DNA from: Prevotella sp.
GTDB lineage: Bacteria > Bacillota_I > Bacilli_A > ML615J-28 > CAG-313
DNA length: 64,000 nt
NCBI GenBank assembly: GCA_023665755.1
Contig: JAMPDF010000002.1
Coordinates: 368,010 to 432,009, forward strand
Direction of reading: 5' to 3'
Part shown: in pieces, positions 8,204-18,028 of the stretch
How positions within the stretch are numbered: position 1 is the first letter of the stretch
Layout: each line of letters begins with the position of its first letter
Position numbers and translations under genes: made by a program
Notes under the pieces: generated by a model
What the model saw: the letters and a program-made list of their open reading frames with translations, nothing else
The model's database searches: none
Told to the model about the DNA's origin: nothing

Positions 8204-11200
8204 ATGATAAAAAAAATACTAAAGTTTAACTACATGTTAGAAAAGATTATCTTTATGTCAGTGATAATATTGACCATGCTAGTATCTTGTAAGAAACACA
8301 AGCATGATTATAAGCTTTCAGTTGTAGAAGCGACATGTACAGAACAAGGCTACACACTACATACTTGTAGTTGTGGTGAATCGTATAAAGATAATTATAC
8401 GGAAAAGGTAGATCATCATTATCAAAATGGTTCATGTATATATTGTGGTAAAGAAGAACCACATACCCATAGTTATACAACTTCTGTTGTTCCACCAAGT
8501 TGTACAGAAGAAGGTTATACATTACATACTTGTAGTTGTGGTGAATCATATAAAGATAATTATACAGATAAAGTTCCTCATACCTATCAAGATGGATTTT
8601 GCATCCACTGTGGTGAGCGAGAAATCATAGAATACGATGTTACTTTTGTGCTTAATTATCAGGGAACAACATCTGAAGTACATACAACAGAACAAGGAAT
8701 GATTACTTTTATTCCAACTAGAGAAGGGTATGTATTCAATGGATGGTGGATAAGTGAAGGAAGTATTGGTGATGAATATATTCTTTCTAAACAATATGAC
8801 ATGACAGAGCTGGTCACGCAATCAGGTTTAATTCTTTATGCGGAATGGGTTGAAAAACCAACTGAAGCACACCAATTACCTGCACCTAATGTAAGTATCA
8901 ATCAAGAATTATTTAGTTGGAAGGCAGTACCTAATGCACAAAACTATACCATTCAAATTTATCAAAATGGTTCTAGCCAAATATATTTCCAAGAGACAGT
9001 AGAGGACACGAATTTTCTTTTTGACGCGTCATTTCCTGCAGGATATTATAGAGTATCTATTCGTGCTAATGGAGATGGGATTCATACAGTTAATTCAGTT
9101 TATGTATTCAAATACTATGCTCATCGTGTTTTAAGTAGTGTTTCTCGTATTGAACTAGATATGACTACTTCAATATTGAATTGGACTCCTGTTCAAAATG
9201 CAACAAGTTATGAACTATACATTAATGGTCAAATGATAGATACATTGATGGTAACACAATATGATTTATCATCATACGAAGCAGGAACGTATACGATTAA
9301 AATTGTCGCATTAGCTGATGGTTATCAATCATCTATTGCCAATCAAAATGTAATAAAAAGAAGATTGCTTGCACCAGAAGTAGAAGTACAATTAGATGAT
9401 CAAACAATCTCATATACACTTAGTTGGAAAGATGTTGTTTTGGCAAATCAATATATTTTGAATATCAATGGTGAAGAAATCAAAATTTCGGATACAACTT
9501 ATAGAATAGATATGACTTCACCATATTGGAAAAATGAAACAATGGAGATATCTATTCAATCATTTGATACAAATGCGGATTATTTGATCTCAAGTTCTTC
9601 CCAAACTATTGAGCTAACAAAAAAGTATACACTAGAGGTTAATCAAAATTTAGAAGAAGCAGGAAAGGTAAGTGTTTCTAAAGAAGGACTATACCAAGTT
9701 GGCGATCCGATTACTTTAGAAGCAATAACCAATAAAGGATATATCTTTGATGGCTGGTATGATGGAGAAAATTTGTTATCAAAGGATGAGGTTTATAGCT
9801 TTTCAGTATCTCATCAAAATATGATCTATACCGCAAAGTGGACATACTATACTATAACTACACAGCAAAATGCTTATGGGGGAGGTTACATTACGCCATT
9901 CAATGAAAAAATCACTGAAGTAGGTGAATCCATAACACTCAATGCAACATTGTATCTAGGATATGTATGGGATGGTTGGTATGATGGAGAAACATTATTA
10001 ACTACAGATTTTACATATACCTTTGATATGCCAAATCGAAGTGTAACTTATATAGCAAAGTATACATTACAAGAAGATATGAATAATTTCATCTTCACAT
10101 CCTCTGAAACTGAGTGTACAATTATCGGGGTTGTAGATAGAAATATAGAAGAAATCACTATACCAGATTATGTCACTAATATTCGAAAAGGCGCATTTCA
10201 AAATTGTGATAAGCTAGTACAAATTACTCTTCCTTTTGTTGGTGAAACATTAAATGGCAATGCCAACACCCATTTTGGATATATTTTTGGTGCGGGTACT
10301 TATCAAGTACAACAAGAGTATATACCTACATCATTGAAGAAGGTAACAATTATAAATGGTATGAGCATTAAAACAGGAACCTTTTATCAATGTAGCCAGT
10401 TGACGACGATTGCTTTACCAGAACAAATCAATAGCATAGAAGATAGTGCCTTTTACCAGTGCAATAGTTTGGAAAACTTCATTATTCCAAGCCAGGTATC
10501 AACAATAGGAGATAGTGCTTTTTATCAATGTAGTAATTTACTTCAAATAGAACTTCCTAATAGTGTAACGACACTTGGAGATTCTGCTTTTTATAATTGC
10601 TATCGCTTGGCCGAAATCACATTATCTAATCAATTGAATCAAATAGAAGAAAATACATTTTATGGATGTAGCAATTTAAATTATAAAGAAGATGAATATG
10701 GTAAATACTTAGGAAATCAGGAAAATCCTTATTTGGCATTGATTTATTTAAAAGGACAAGAAATGACAAATATCGTAGTTTCAAAAGATGCAAAGCTAAT
10801 CCGAAAAGGCACTTTTAAGTATAGTAATCTTTTAACAAGCTTAACTCTCCCATTTGTAGGTGCTACATATAGTGGTACAACAAATACCCATTTTGGCTAT
10901 ATCTTTGGGGCTAGCTCATATCATGAAAATAATCAGTTTATACCGTCAACATTGCAAGAAGTTACTATTACAAGTGGTGAATGCATTCCTGCCCTTTCTT
11001 TTATAGGGTGTAGCAATCTTACCCATATAGCCATGACAGGAGATATGATAACTATAGGTGTATCTGCAATGAGTGGTTGTAAAAATTTGACAACACTTAC
11101 GTTGCCAAATACAATTCAAAAGATTGAGGGAAGTGCCTTTGATAATACTAATATACAACATTTGTATTATCTTGGAACAATTGAAGAATGGTGCAATATT

Positions 11201-14200
11201 ACGATTCAAAGTTCACCATTTTATGATATATATAGTACATCAGTTCAAGATATTCAACCATTGAATCATTTTTATCAATTGGATGAAAATTGCCAGTGGA
11301 AAGAAATTACGTCTATTGAAATTCCAACATCTATCACAGAAATAGGATCTAATCAGTTTAATGGCTTCCATTTTGTAACCAATATTGTAATTCCAACTAC
11401 AGTGAAAAGAATCAACGCCAATGCATTTGCAAATTGTATTGGGGTAAATGAATTAGTGATTCCCAATAGTGTGATAGAATTTGGCTCATATTTATCAGAT
11501 TTCTCAGGCTGTCTATATAAATGTATCAATTTAAAGAAATTAACCCTTCCTTTTATCGGTGAAACACTAGATAAAGCATACGAAAGTGGTTTAGCAGGCT
11601 TGTTTGATCGTCAGAGTGTACCTACTTCATTACAAGAAGTCATTGTTACACAAGGTACAGCTATCCCTGAAGGTGCTTTTAGAAATTGCAATTCTTTGAA
11701 GCGTATTGTAATACCGAATACAATTACAGTCATAGAAGATAGTGCATTTTCAGGATGTAATCAATTAATGAATATGTTGTTACCAACAGGTCTTATCCAG
11801 ATAGGAGAAAATGCCTTTTCTGGTTGTGGTAGCTTAACGCAATTGCATATCCCTCAGACAGTACAAGAAATAGGATATGCTGCATTAAGTGGATGTACAT
11901 CCTTAAATAATTTAATTCTTCCTTTTATCGGTGATGGGATAGATGCATCGTATAATACTCATTTTGGTTATATCTTTGGGGCACTTACTTCCGATGAAAA
12001 TAGTCAATATGTACCAAATTCTTTGACAAATGTTGAACTAATAGGAGGTACCGTAATCAAAGAAAAGGCCTTCTTAGGATGTAGTTCATTGATTAGTATA
12101 ACAATACCTACTACACTAAAAGTAGTAGAGGGACAATGGCTTAATCAATGTAATGCTATAGTTGATGTGTATTTCAGTGGTACTATAGAAGACTGGTGTA
12201 ATATAACTTTTGAAGATGAGTATGCCAATCCGATGGTTTATGCTAAACGAATATATTTCCTAGAAGAAAATCAATATCAGGAGTTAACAAGAATAGAAGT
12301 ACCTTCTAGTATAATAAGAATAGGAAAGTATCAATTTCATCATTTTAACAGACTCACTGAAATTGTTTTACCAAGTTCCATTCAAGCAATAGGTATATCT
12401 GCTTTTGGGGATTGTAACCAATTAGAAAAAGTTTACTATCAAGGAAGCGTAGAAGACTGGTGTAATATTTCTATTGTTACAAATAATGCCAATCCAATGT
12501 ATTATGCATCACTATTTTATTTATATAATGAAAGTCATACCTATGATATATTGAATTGTTTTGAAATACCGGAAACAGTTACATCCATTGGAGCCAATCA
12601 ATTTTATGGTTTTAGCCAATTGACTGAAATAGTACTACCTGCCACAATTACAAATATTAGTTGGAATGCCTTTGCTCATTGTAGTTCTTTAATAAAGATC
12701 AATATGCCTAATGGTATCACCGAAATATCGAGTTCAACTTTTGAAGAATGTAATGCGCTAAAAGATATTGTTATTCCAGAAGGGGTTACACGAATTGGTC
12801 AAAAAGCATTTAAGGGATGTGGTACATTAGAAAGCATAGTAGTACCACATACAGTAATACAAATTGAAAGTGCAGCTTTTCAAGGTTGTAGTTCTTTATC
12901 CAGCATAACTCTTCCTTTTGTAGGAGAAGATTCAGACACAACAAGTTATAATTGGGGAAAACATTTTGGATACATTTTTGGCGCAAATTCTTATACAAAC
13001 AATAGCGATTATGTACCTGCTTCATTACAAGAAGTCATTATTACAGGTGGAACCCAAATTGTGGAACAAGCTTTCTATGGATGCAGTAGTTTAACTCGAG
13101 TAGTCATACCAGAAACTGTTACAAATATTGGATTGGGCGCATTAGGGGTCTGCAATAATTTGACTCAAATTACATTACCATTTATTGGCGAAAGTGTAGA
13201 TGGCAATAAGAGTACCCTCTTTGGTCATATTTTTGGTGCAAAGGTGAGTACGGATCGTCTTGTACCGACATCATTAAAAGAGGTCATCATCACAGGTGGT
13301 ACAAGAGTATATGATATGGCTTTTATTCATTCAAGTAGTATTGAGCGCATTGTTTTACCAGAAACAATAGAAAGTATTGGCGTATCTGCCTTTTCTGGAT
13401 GCACCAATTTAACTACCCTTGTATTACATCATCCAATTACAACCATAGAAAAAAATGCATTTTATCAATGTAGTCATTTAGAAAATATCTATTATCAAGG
13501 TACAATTGAGGCATGGTGTTATATTGATTTTGCAACTGCTGATGCCAATCCAATGTATTATGGTAAACATTTCTATTATAGTGAAGCAAATGATGATTAT
13601 CAAGAATTAATAGAATTAGAAATACCAGAAACGATTACAACTATTGGCTCTTATCAATTTAGTGGATTTTCTAATCTTACATCAATTGTCATTCCTGACA
13701 CGGTTACTACAATAAATGCTAGTGCATTTATTGGATGTAGTCATTTAGAAAAGATGACATTACCATTTGTCGGATGTACTACTAAAAATAAAAATGAAAC
13801 ATGGCAATATCCATTAGGTATTCTTTTTGGAAAAAAGGAGTATAATGGTGGAATAGGTGTCGAACAAACTTATTATGGAGATAGTCTAACAAAGACTCGG
13901 ACAGAAACGTTCTATATACCTGCTACACTACAACAAGTCACAATAACAGGTGGTCAAATCTTATATGGTGCTTTCTCTAATTGTACGACTTTAGTTGAAG
14001 TAACGCTTTTAGATGAAATTAGTGAAATTGGTACAACTGCCTTTTTAGGATGTAGTCATTTGACACGATTATCAATGGGAGAACATATGAGTGTAATTGG
14101 AGAAAGTGCATTCAAAGATTGCACAAACCTTAGAGATATGGTTATCCCAGATAGTGTAACAGTTATAAATGCGGGTAGTTTTTCGAATTGTACTGAATTA

Positions 14201-15058
14201 AATGCAATTACTTTGCCTGCAGGATTAATCTCGGTAGGACTAAGTGCTTTTTCAAATTGTACACAATTGAAATCTGTTTATTACCGAGGCACAGTTGGGG
14301 ATTGGTGCCATATTCAGTTTTCAAATAACCTATCTAATCCAATGTATTATGCGACAGATTTCTATGTACTTGATCAAGATGCTATTTATCAAGAATTAAC
14401 TACGATTACCATACCAAATGATATAACAGCGATTGGAAATTATCAGTTTGTTGGCTTTTCAAAAGTAACCCAAATTGTTTTACCTGATAGTATTACGAAA
14501 ATTGGCACATCTGCATTTTACAATTGTACCAAGTTAGTAGAAGTCATCAACTTATCTCAACTTTCAATTGTCAAAGGGTCAACTTCAAATGGATATGTAG
14601 GATATTATGCAATCCATATCTATACCGAAGAAGGAGAAGAGCACTTTATTACAACAGAAAATGGACTTATCTTCTATCATGACAATGGTAATTATTATCT
14701 TATTGGATATACAGGAACAGAAACTGACTTGATATTACCAGAATCAATACAAGGACAAAGTTATGCCATTTATGCAAGAGCATTTTATAATTGTAGAATG
14801 TTAAATAGCATAGAAATTCCTCATGGAGTTACTGCGATTGGTGATTCTGCTTTTGAAGACTGTACTTATTTGACTAATTTGACCATTTCTAGTGATGTGA
14901 CTACGATATCTGAATATGCATTCTATTATTGCAATCTAACGACAGTTACTTATCAAGGAACGATTGAAGAATGGGGAGATGTAAGCAATCAAAGGCAAAT
15001 TTTCTCAACTGAAGTAATTATTCAGTGTACAGATGGTGAAATTACTTATGATTTCTAA
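8204..15058 (+). CDS. giant BspA-type leucine-rich repeat surface lipoprotein
   Basis: The 2284-residue protein begins with a lipoprotein signal whose lipobox LVSC places the lipidated Cys at 29, so it is anchored outside the membrane. Residues about 31-141 hold two copies of a Cys/His-rich unit (TCSCGESYKDNY, then CIYCG or CIHCG) with a zinc-ribbon look. Next come a Listeria-Bacteroides type repeat (about 144-216), three fibronectin-III-like stretches (about 220-475) and two InlB-B-like repeats (GWYDGE, about 480-620). The rest is a long array of LRR_5 units of the form I-G-x-x-A-F-x-x-C-x-x-L-x-x-I-x-L-P. Recurrent insertions are HFGYIFGA (five near copies) and GTIEEWCNI (six near copies). 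Relatives bind host or bacterial ligands; the ligand here is unknown. The gene stands alone. Confidence 0.85.
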   Translation: MIKKILKFNYMLEKIIFMSVIILTMLVSCKKHKHDYKLSVVEATCTEQGYTLHTCSCGESYKDNYTEKVDHHYQNGSCIYCGKEEPHTHSYTTSVVPPSCTEEGYTLHTCSCGESYKDNYTDKVPHTYQDGFCIHCGEREIIEYDVTFVLNYQGTTSEVHTTEQGMITFIPTREGYVFNGWWISEGSIGDEYILSKQYDMTELVTQSGLILYAEWVEKPTEAHQLPAPNVSINQELFSWKAVPNAQNYTIQIYQNGSSQIYFQETVEDTNFLFDASFPAGYYRVSIRANGDGIHTVNSVYVFKYYAHRVLSSVSRIELDMTTSILNWTPVQNATSYELYINGQMIDTLMVTQYDLSSYEAGTYTIKIVALADGYQSSIANQNVIKRRLLAPEVEVQLDDQTISYTLSWKDVVLANQYILNINGEEIKISDTTYRIDMTSPYWKNETMEISIQSFDTNADYLISSSSQTIELTKKYTLEVNQNLEEAGKVSVSKEGLYQVGDPITLEAITNKGYIFDGWYDGENLLSKDEVYSFSVSHQNMIYTAKWTYYTITTQQNAYGGGYITPFNEKITEVGESITLNATLYLGYVWDGWYDGETLLTTDFTYTFDMPNRSVTYIAKYTLQEDMNNFIFTSSETECTIIGVVDRNIEEITIPDYVTNIRKGAFQNCDKLVQITLPFVGETLNGNANTHFGYIFGAGTYQVQQEYIPTSLKKVTIINGMSIKTGTFYQCSQLTTIALPEQINSIEDSAFYQCNSLENFIIPSQVSTIGDSAFYQCSNLLQIELPNSVTTLGDSAFYNCYRLAEITLSNQLNQIEENTFYGCSNLNYKEDEYGKYLGNQENPYLALIYLKGQEMTNIVVSKDAKLIRKGTFKYSNLLTSLTLPFVGATYSGTTNTHFGYIFGASSYHENNQFIPSTLQEVTITSGECIPALSFIGCSNLTHIAMTGDMITIGVSAMSGCKNLTTLTLPNTIQKIEGSAFDNTNIQHLYYLGTIEEWCNITIQSSPFYDIYSTSVQDIQPLNHFYQLDENCQWKEITSIEIPTSITEIGSNQFNGFHFVTNIVIPTTVKRINANAFANCIGVNELVIPNSVIEFGSYLSDFSGCLYKCINLKKLTLPFIGETLDKAYESGLAGLFDRQSVPTSLQEVIVTQGTAIPEGAFRNCNSLKRIVIPNTITVIEDSAFSGCNQLMNMLLPTGLIQIGENAFSGCGSLTQLHIPQTVQEIGYAALSGCTSLNNLILPFIGDGIDASYNTHFGYIFGALTSDENSQYVPNSLTNVELIGGTVIKEKAFLGCSSLISITIPTTLKVVEGQWLNQCNAIVDVYFSGTIEDWCNITFEDEYANPMVYAKRIYFLEENQYQELTRIEVPSSIIRIGKYQFHHFNRLTEIVLPSSIQAIGISAFGDCNQLEKVYYQGSVEDWCNISIVTNNANPMYYASLFYLYNESHTYDILNCFEIPETVTSIGANQFYGFSQLTEIVLPATITNISWNAFAHCSSLIKINMPNGITEISSSTFEECNALKDIVIPEGVTRIGQKAFKGCGTLESIVVPHTVIQIESAAFQGCSSLSSITLPFVGEDSDTTSYNWGKHFGYIFGANSYTNNSDYVPASLQEVIITGGTQIVEQAFYGCSSLTRVVIPETVTNIGLGALGVCNNLTQITLPFIGESVDGNKSTLFGHIFGAKVSTDRLVPTSLKEVIITGGTRVYDMAFIHSSSIERIVLPETIESIGVSAFSGCTNLTTLVLHHPITTIEKNAFYQCSHLENIYYQGTIEAWCYIDFATADANPMYYGKHFYYSEANDDYQELIELEIPETITTIGSYQFSGFSNLTSIVIPDTVTTINASAFIGCSHLEKMTLPFVGCTTKNKNETWQYPLGILFGKKEYNGGIGVEQTYYGDSLTKTRTETFYIPATLQQVTITGGQILYGAFSNCTTLVEVTLLDEISEIGTTAFLGCSHLTRLSMGEHMSVIGESAFKDCTNLRDMVIPDSVTVINAGSFSNCTELNAITLPAGLISVGLSAFSNCTQLKSVYYRGTVGDWCHIQFSNNLSNPMYYATDFYVLDQDAIYQELTTITIPNDITAIGNYQFVGFSKVTQIVLPDSITKIGTSAFYNCTKLVEVINLSQLSIVKGSTSNGYVGYYAIHIYTEEGEEHFITTENGLIFYHDNGNYYLIGYTGTETDLILPESIQGQSYAIYARAFYNCRMLNSIEIPHGVTAIGDSAFEDCTYLTNLTISSDVTTISEYAFYYCNLTTVTYQGTIEEWGDVSNQRQIFSTEVIIQCTDGEITYDF

Positions 15059-15082
15059 AATAGAGTCGAACCAATAATTCAA

Positions 15083-15112
15083 AAAAGAGCATCTCAAATG
15101 AGGTGCTCTTTT
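15083..15112 (+). terminator. intrinsic terminator of the giant lipoprotein gene
   Basis: AAAAGAGCATCTC pairs with GAGGTGCTCTTTT with one G-U pair and a short loop. The stem itself supplies the T-run. Confidence 0.85.
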
Positions 15113-15130
15113 CTTGCAATTTAAAAATGA

Positions 15131-15182
15131 TTTTTATATAATAAAACGTACGTTATAGAACATGTGTTTTATTATATAAAAA
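15131..15182 (+). promoter_or_regulatory. perfect 17-bp inverted repeat, probable operator of the TetR regulator
   Basis: TTTTTATATAATAAAAC (15131-15147) and its exact reverse complement (15166-15182) flank an 18-base spacer that contains the palindromes CGTACG and ACATGT. A TATAAT (15137-15142) lies in the left arm, so bound repressor would cover the promoter. It sits directly upstream of the TetR gene. Confidence 0.65.
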
Positions 15183-15194
15183 GGATAAAAAGAT

Positions 15195-15761
15195 ATGCCA
15201 CCAAAAACAAAATTTACTAAAGAACAAATTGTTCAAACAGCATTAGAACTTGTCAAGATAGAAGGAAAAGAGGCACTTACAGCAAGATCGCTAGGCAAAA
15301 AACTAGGTACGTCTAGTTGTCCTATTTTCACCATCTTTACGAATATGGATGAAGTGCACCAATCTGTTATACAAGCTGCACAACAGATATACAATGACTA
15401 TATTCAAAAGGGATTGCAGGAGAACCCAGCATTTAAAGGGGTAGGTATGCGCTATATTCAATTTGCACAAAATGAACCACAATTATTTCGTCTTTTATTT
15501 ATGAAATCTACAAATTCGCTGAATGTAGACCAATTATTACCTAGGTTAGATGAAAACTATAATTTGATTTTATCATCAGTGCAAACCGCATATGAATTAA
15601 GTGAAGAAAAGGCCAAAAGACTTTATCTACATATGACGATTTATACTCATGGTATTGCCACTTTTTTGCTTCAAAAAAGCTATGCATTTACACAAGAAGA
15701 AATCAGTCAAATGTTAACAGAAGTATGTATGAGTTTACTTATACAGATGAAAGGAGAATAG
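15195..15761 (+). CDS. TetR/AcrR-family transcriptional regulator
   Basis: Residues 8-55 form the DNA-binding domain (EQIVQTALELVKIEGKEAL, then ARSLGKKLGTSSCPIFTIF as the helix-turn-helix). The remaining 130 residues are helical and would bind a ligand and dimerise. The 188-residue length is typical. Most TetR proteins have a Y-x-H/Y motif at the recognition helix; here it is IFTIF, a small deviation. It precedes an ABC exporter by three bases and follows a large inverted repeat, so autoregulation of the transporter operon is likely. Confidence 0.85.
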   Translation: MPPKTKFTKEQIVQTALELVKIEGKEALTARSLGKKLGTSSCPIFTIFTNMDEVHQSVIQAAQQIYNDYIQKGLQENPAFKGVGMRYIQFAQNEPQLFRLLFMKSTNSLNVDQLLPRLDENYNLILSSVQTAYELSEEKAKRLYLHMTIYTHGIATFLLQKSYAFTQEEISQMLTEVCMSLLIQMKGE

Positions 15762-15764
15762 CAA

Positions 15765-16457
15765 ATGATTACTATTGAGCAACTTACCAAATCTTATGGA
15801 ACTAAACAGAATTCCAATTTAGTATTAAGAGGAATTGATTTAGATATTCCAGATGGTGCATTTATAGTCATTCTTGGTGCGTCTGGTTCTGGTAAGTCTA
15901 CTTTATTGCATATTATTTCGGGATTAGAATACCCAGATAGCGGGTCAGTCAAATATCAAGACCAAGATATAACGACATTATCAGATCAAGAACGCACTCA
16001 ATTTCGTAAAGAAACAGTAGGATTTATTTTTCAACAGTATTACCTATTACCTCACCTTACGGTTGAAAAAAATGTGCAAATGGGAGCAGATTTAGTGAAA
16101 AATCAAGATTATCATGAAATGATTGCTGCAGTAGGGCTAAAAGATAAAATGAAGTCTTATCCAAGTGAATTATCAGGAGGCGAGCAACAACGGGTAGCCA
16201 TTGCTAGAGCTTTAGCTAAAAAACCGAAGATTTTATTTTTGGACGAGCCAACTGGTGCACTAGACGAACAAACAGGTAGAAATATTTTGCACTATATTAC
16301 TGAATTACATCAAAAATGGGGATTTACAATGGTGATGGTAACACATAATGAAAATATTGCAGAAATGGCAGACCAAGTAGTATTGATGAATAGTGGCAGA
16401 GTGACACAAGTGAAATACAATTCAACCCCTAAAACTGCATATGAAATTGGATGGTAA
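15765..16457 (+). CDS. ABC transporter ATP-binding protein, MacB/LolD type
   Basis: The 230-residue ATPase has Walker [10 protein letters not shown], the signature [15 protein letters not shown], Walker [16 protein letters not shown] and the switch His in [23 protein letters not shown] is typical of the LolD/MacB/BceA class that works with FtsX-like permeases. Its partner is the next gene, whose first in-frame ATG overlaps its end. Under TetR control it is probably an efflux or stress-response exporter; the substrate is unknown. Confidence 0.9.
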   Translation: MITIEQLTKSYGTKQNSNLVLRGIDLDIPDGAFIVILGASGSGKSTLLHIISGLEYPDSGSVKYQDQDITTLSDQERTQFRKETVGFIFQQYYLLPHLTVEKNVQMGADLVKNQDYHEMIAAVGLKDKMKSYPSELSGGEQQRVAIARALAKKPKILFLDEPTGALDEQTGRNILHYITELHQKWGFTMVMVTHNENIAEMADQVVLMNSGRVTQVKYNSTPKTAYEIGW

Positions 16458-16461
16458 TTCT

Positions 16462-17601
16462 ATGATAGTGAGTTTAAAGGATGGATTAAAATTATTTGGT
16501 TTAAGTATTGTGATGTGTTGTGCAGTTATGGTATGTACAATGTTTATGAATTATCAGCTAGATCTTATCAGTATAGCAGATCAAATAACAACGGATGCTG
16601 CCCAAATGCTTTACCAAGCTCAAATATCTATGGGGAAAGTGATTTGTGTAGTAACTGGGTGTACTTTATTGGCAACGTCTATTGTATTGATTCTCTTTTA
16701 CATCAAGCATTATATCGATACGCATCAATCCATACTTGGAATCTACAAAGCAATGGGATATAATTCATTTTCAATTGCCCAACATTTTTGGATGTTTGGA
16801 TGGAGTATTTTAATAGGATGTATGATAGGATGGAGTTTGGCCTATGTCATTTGTCCAATATTTTATCAAGCACAAAATGCAGATGGTCTTTTTCCACAAA
16901 TGGATGTAACGTTTCACCCGAGTTTGATTTTATTTTTTATTGTTTTGCCAACCCTTTTATTCATTTGTGTAGCAATGGGTTATGGATACTTCAAATTGAA
17001 AGCACCAGTACTAGATTTACTGAAGAAAAGAAAAAAGATACGATCACGCCGATATCGTCCCAAAAAGGAGCAAAAAACCTTTTTACAAGGTCTAAGACAA
17101 AGCGTATTATGGGAAAAGAAGGTCCTTGTTTTCTTTATAACATTTTCTGCATTTTGCTTTTCATCCATGTCTCAAATGGCGTTTTCAATGGATGAATTAG
17201 CAAGCCAGATGTTTTCGGTGATGTTGATGGGAATTGGTCTTGTTCTCGCTTTTACTATATTATTCTTATCATTATCAACAGTAGTAAAAGCCAACCAAAA
17301 AACAATTGCTATGATGCAAGTATTTGGATATACGGATAAGGATTGTAAGCGTATTATTTTAGATAGTTATCGTCCCTTTGCATATATGGGATTTCTACTT
17401 GGCACAGGTTATCAATATGGTCTTTTAAAATTGGTCTTGACACTTGTTTTTGCTAACGTAGAAGGGGTACCAGAATATCATTTTGACATAGTTAATAGTT
17501 TCATATCTTTAGGTCTATTTTGGATATCCTATGAATTTGCAATATATTGTTTCTTTCAAAAATTGAAAAAAGTATCGTTTAAATCTATTATGACAGAATA
17601 A
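16462..17601 (+). CDS. FtsX-like ABC transporter permease
   Basis: About eight hydrophobic segments in 379 residues form two FtsX-type blocks. Each has the characteristic cytoplasmic coupling segment (IYKAMGYNSFSIAQHF and MMQVFGYTDKDCKRI), separated by a basic cytoplasmic loop (KKRKKIRSRRYRPKK). The large extracytoplasmic domain usual for MacB and LolE is absent. An ATG at 16441 overlaps the ATPase gene and has no ribosome binding site; GGATGG before 16462 favours that start. It forms the exporter with the preceding ATPase. Confidence 0.75.
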   Translation: MIVSLKDGLKLFGLSIVMCCAVMVCTMFMNYQLDLISIADQITTDAAQMLYQAQISMGKVICVVTGCTLLATSIVLILFYIKHYIDTHQSILGIYKAMGYNSFSIAQHFWMFGWSILIGCMIGWSLAYVICPIFYQAQNADGLFPQMDVTFHPSLILFFIVLPTLLFICVAMGYGYFKLKAPVLDLLKKRKKIRSRRYRPKKEQKTFLQGLRQSVLWEKKVLVFFITFSAFCFSSMSQMAFSMDELASQMFSVMLMGIGLVLAFTILFLSLSTVVKANQKTIAMMQVFGYTDKDCKRIILDSYRPFAYMGFLLGTGYQYGLLKLVLTLVFANVEGVPEYHFDIVNSFISLGLFWISYEFAIYCFFQKLKKVSFKSIMTE

Positions 17602-17624
17602 AAAAGAGGTATAAAATAATAAAT

Positions 17625-17888
17625 ATGAAAATAAGTAGATATCAACATCAACCGGATATAGTAAAAAAAGTTTCATTTGAGGATTATCATCAAGCTATTG
17701 AAGATGAAATATCAATCTATAGTTATCAAGAACAGGATTATATTGTGATTGAGATAGAAGAAGTATTAGAAGAGGGATGTCACCCTTATGTAGTTTTCCA
17801 ATTTTTAGGACCATATCAAACATTAATATTAGAAGAAAATGATGAAATAGTACAAGCTATTTTGTCACAATATGAGCAAGATGAATAG
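17625..17888 (+). CDS. small acidic protein of unknown function
   Basis: The 87-residue protein is rich in Glu, Asp, Tyr and Gln and has no membrane segment. It looks like a small alpha+beta fold (EDEISIYSYQEQDYIVIEIE, then HPYVVFQFLGPYQTLILE). AAGAGG lies before the ATG at a rather long distance. It follows the exporter by 23 bases and ends before a terminator, so it is probably the last gene of the TetR operon. Confidence 0.5.
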   Translation: MKISRYQHQPDIVKKVSFEDYHQAIEDEISIYSYQEQDYIVIEIEEVLEEGCHPYVVFQFLGPYQTLILEENDEIVQAILSQYEQDE

Positions 17889-17924
17889 AAAAAGATCAGT
17901 AAAACCAAAGATATGACAAAATGA

Positions 17925-17950
17925 GCGAGGAAGATATTTTCTCGCTTTTG
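17925..17950 (+). terminator. intrinsic terminator
   Basis: GCGAGGAA pairs with TTTCTCGC across a short loop and TTTT follows. It ends the exporter operon. Confidence 0.75.
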
Positions 17951-17967
17951 CCTTATAATTTTATTGT

Positions 17968-17996
17968 TAGACAAAATTTGTAAATCATGGTATAAT
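17968..17996 (+). promoter_or_regulatory. strong promoter of the aromatic amino acid operon
   Basis: TAGACA (17968-17973), a 17-base spacer and TATAAT (17991-17996), with TGG before the -10. The leader to the first ATG is only about 25 bases, so no T-box or attenuator fits between them. Confidence 0.8.
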
Positions 17997-18028
17997 ACAC
18001 CTAATAAGAAATAAAAAGGAGGTAGGGG

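Noticed and set aside
8253..8549. Minus-strand ORF of 98 codons inside the giant lipoprotein gene
   Set aside because: It mirrors the Cys/His repeat region on the other strand, has no ribosome binding site, and the + strand frame is continuous.
10266..14970. CRISPR-like repetition
   Set aside because: The repeats are degenerate coding repeats of the LRR protein in one open frame, not identical repeats with unique spacers.
16515..17195. Two + strand ORFs in another frame of the FtsX permease gene
   Set aside because: They lie wholly inside a convincing permease frame, have Ser/Asn/Tyr-rich shadow composition and no start signals.
17997..18028. T-box or attenuator in front of the aro operon
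   Set aside because: The leader is about 25 bases after a strong promoter, too short for either.
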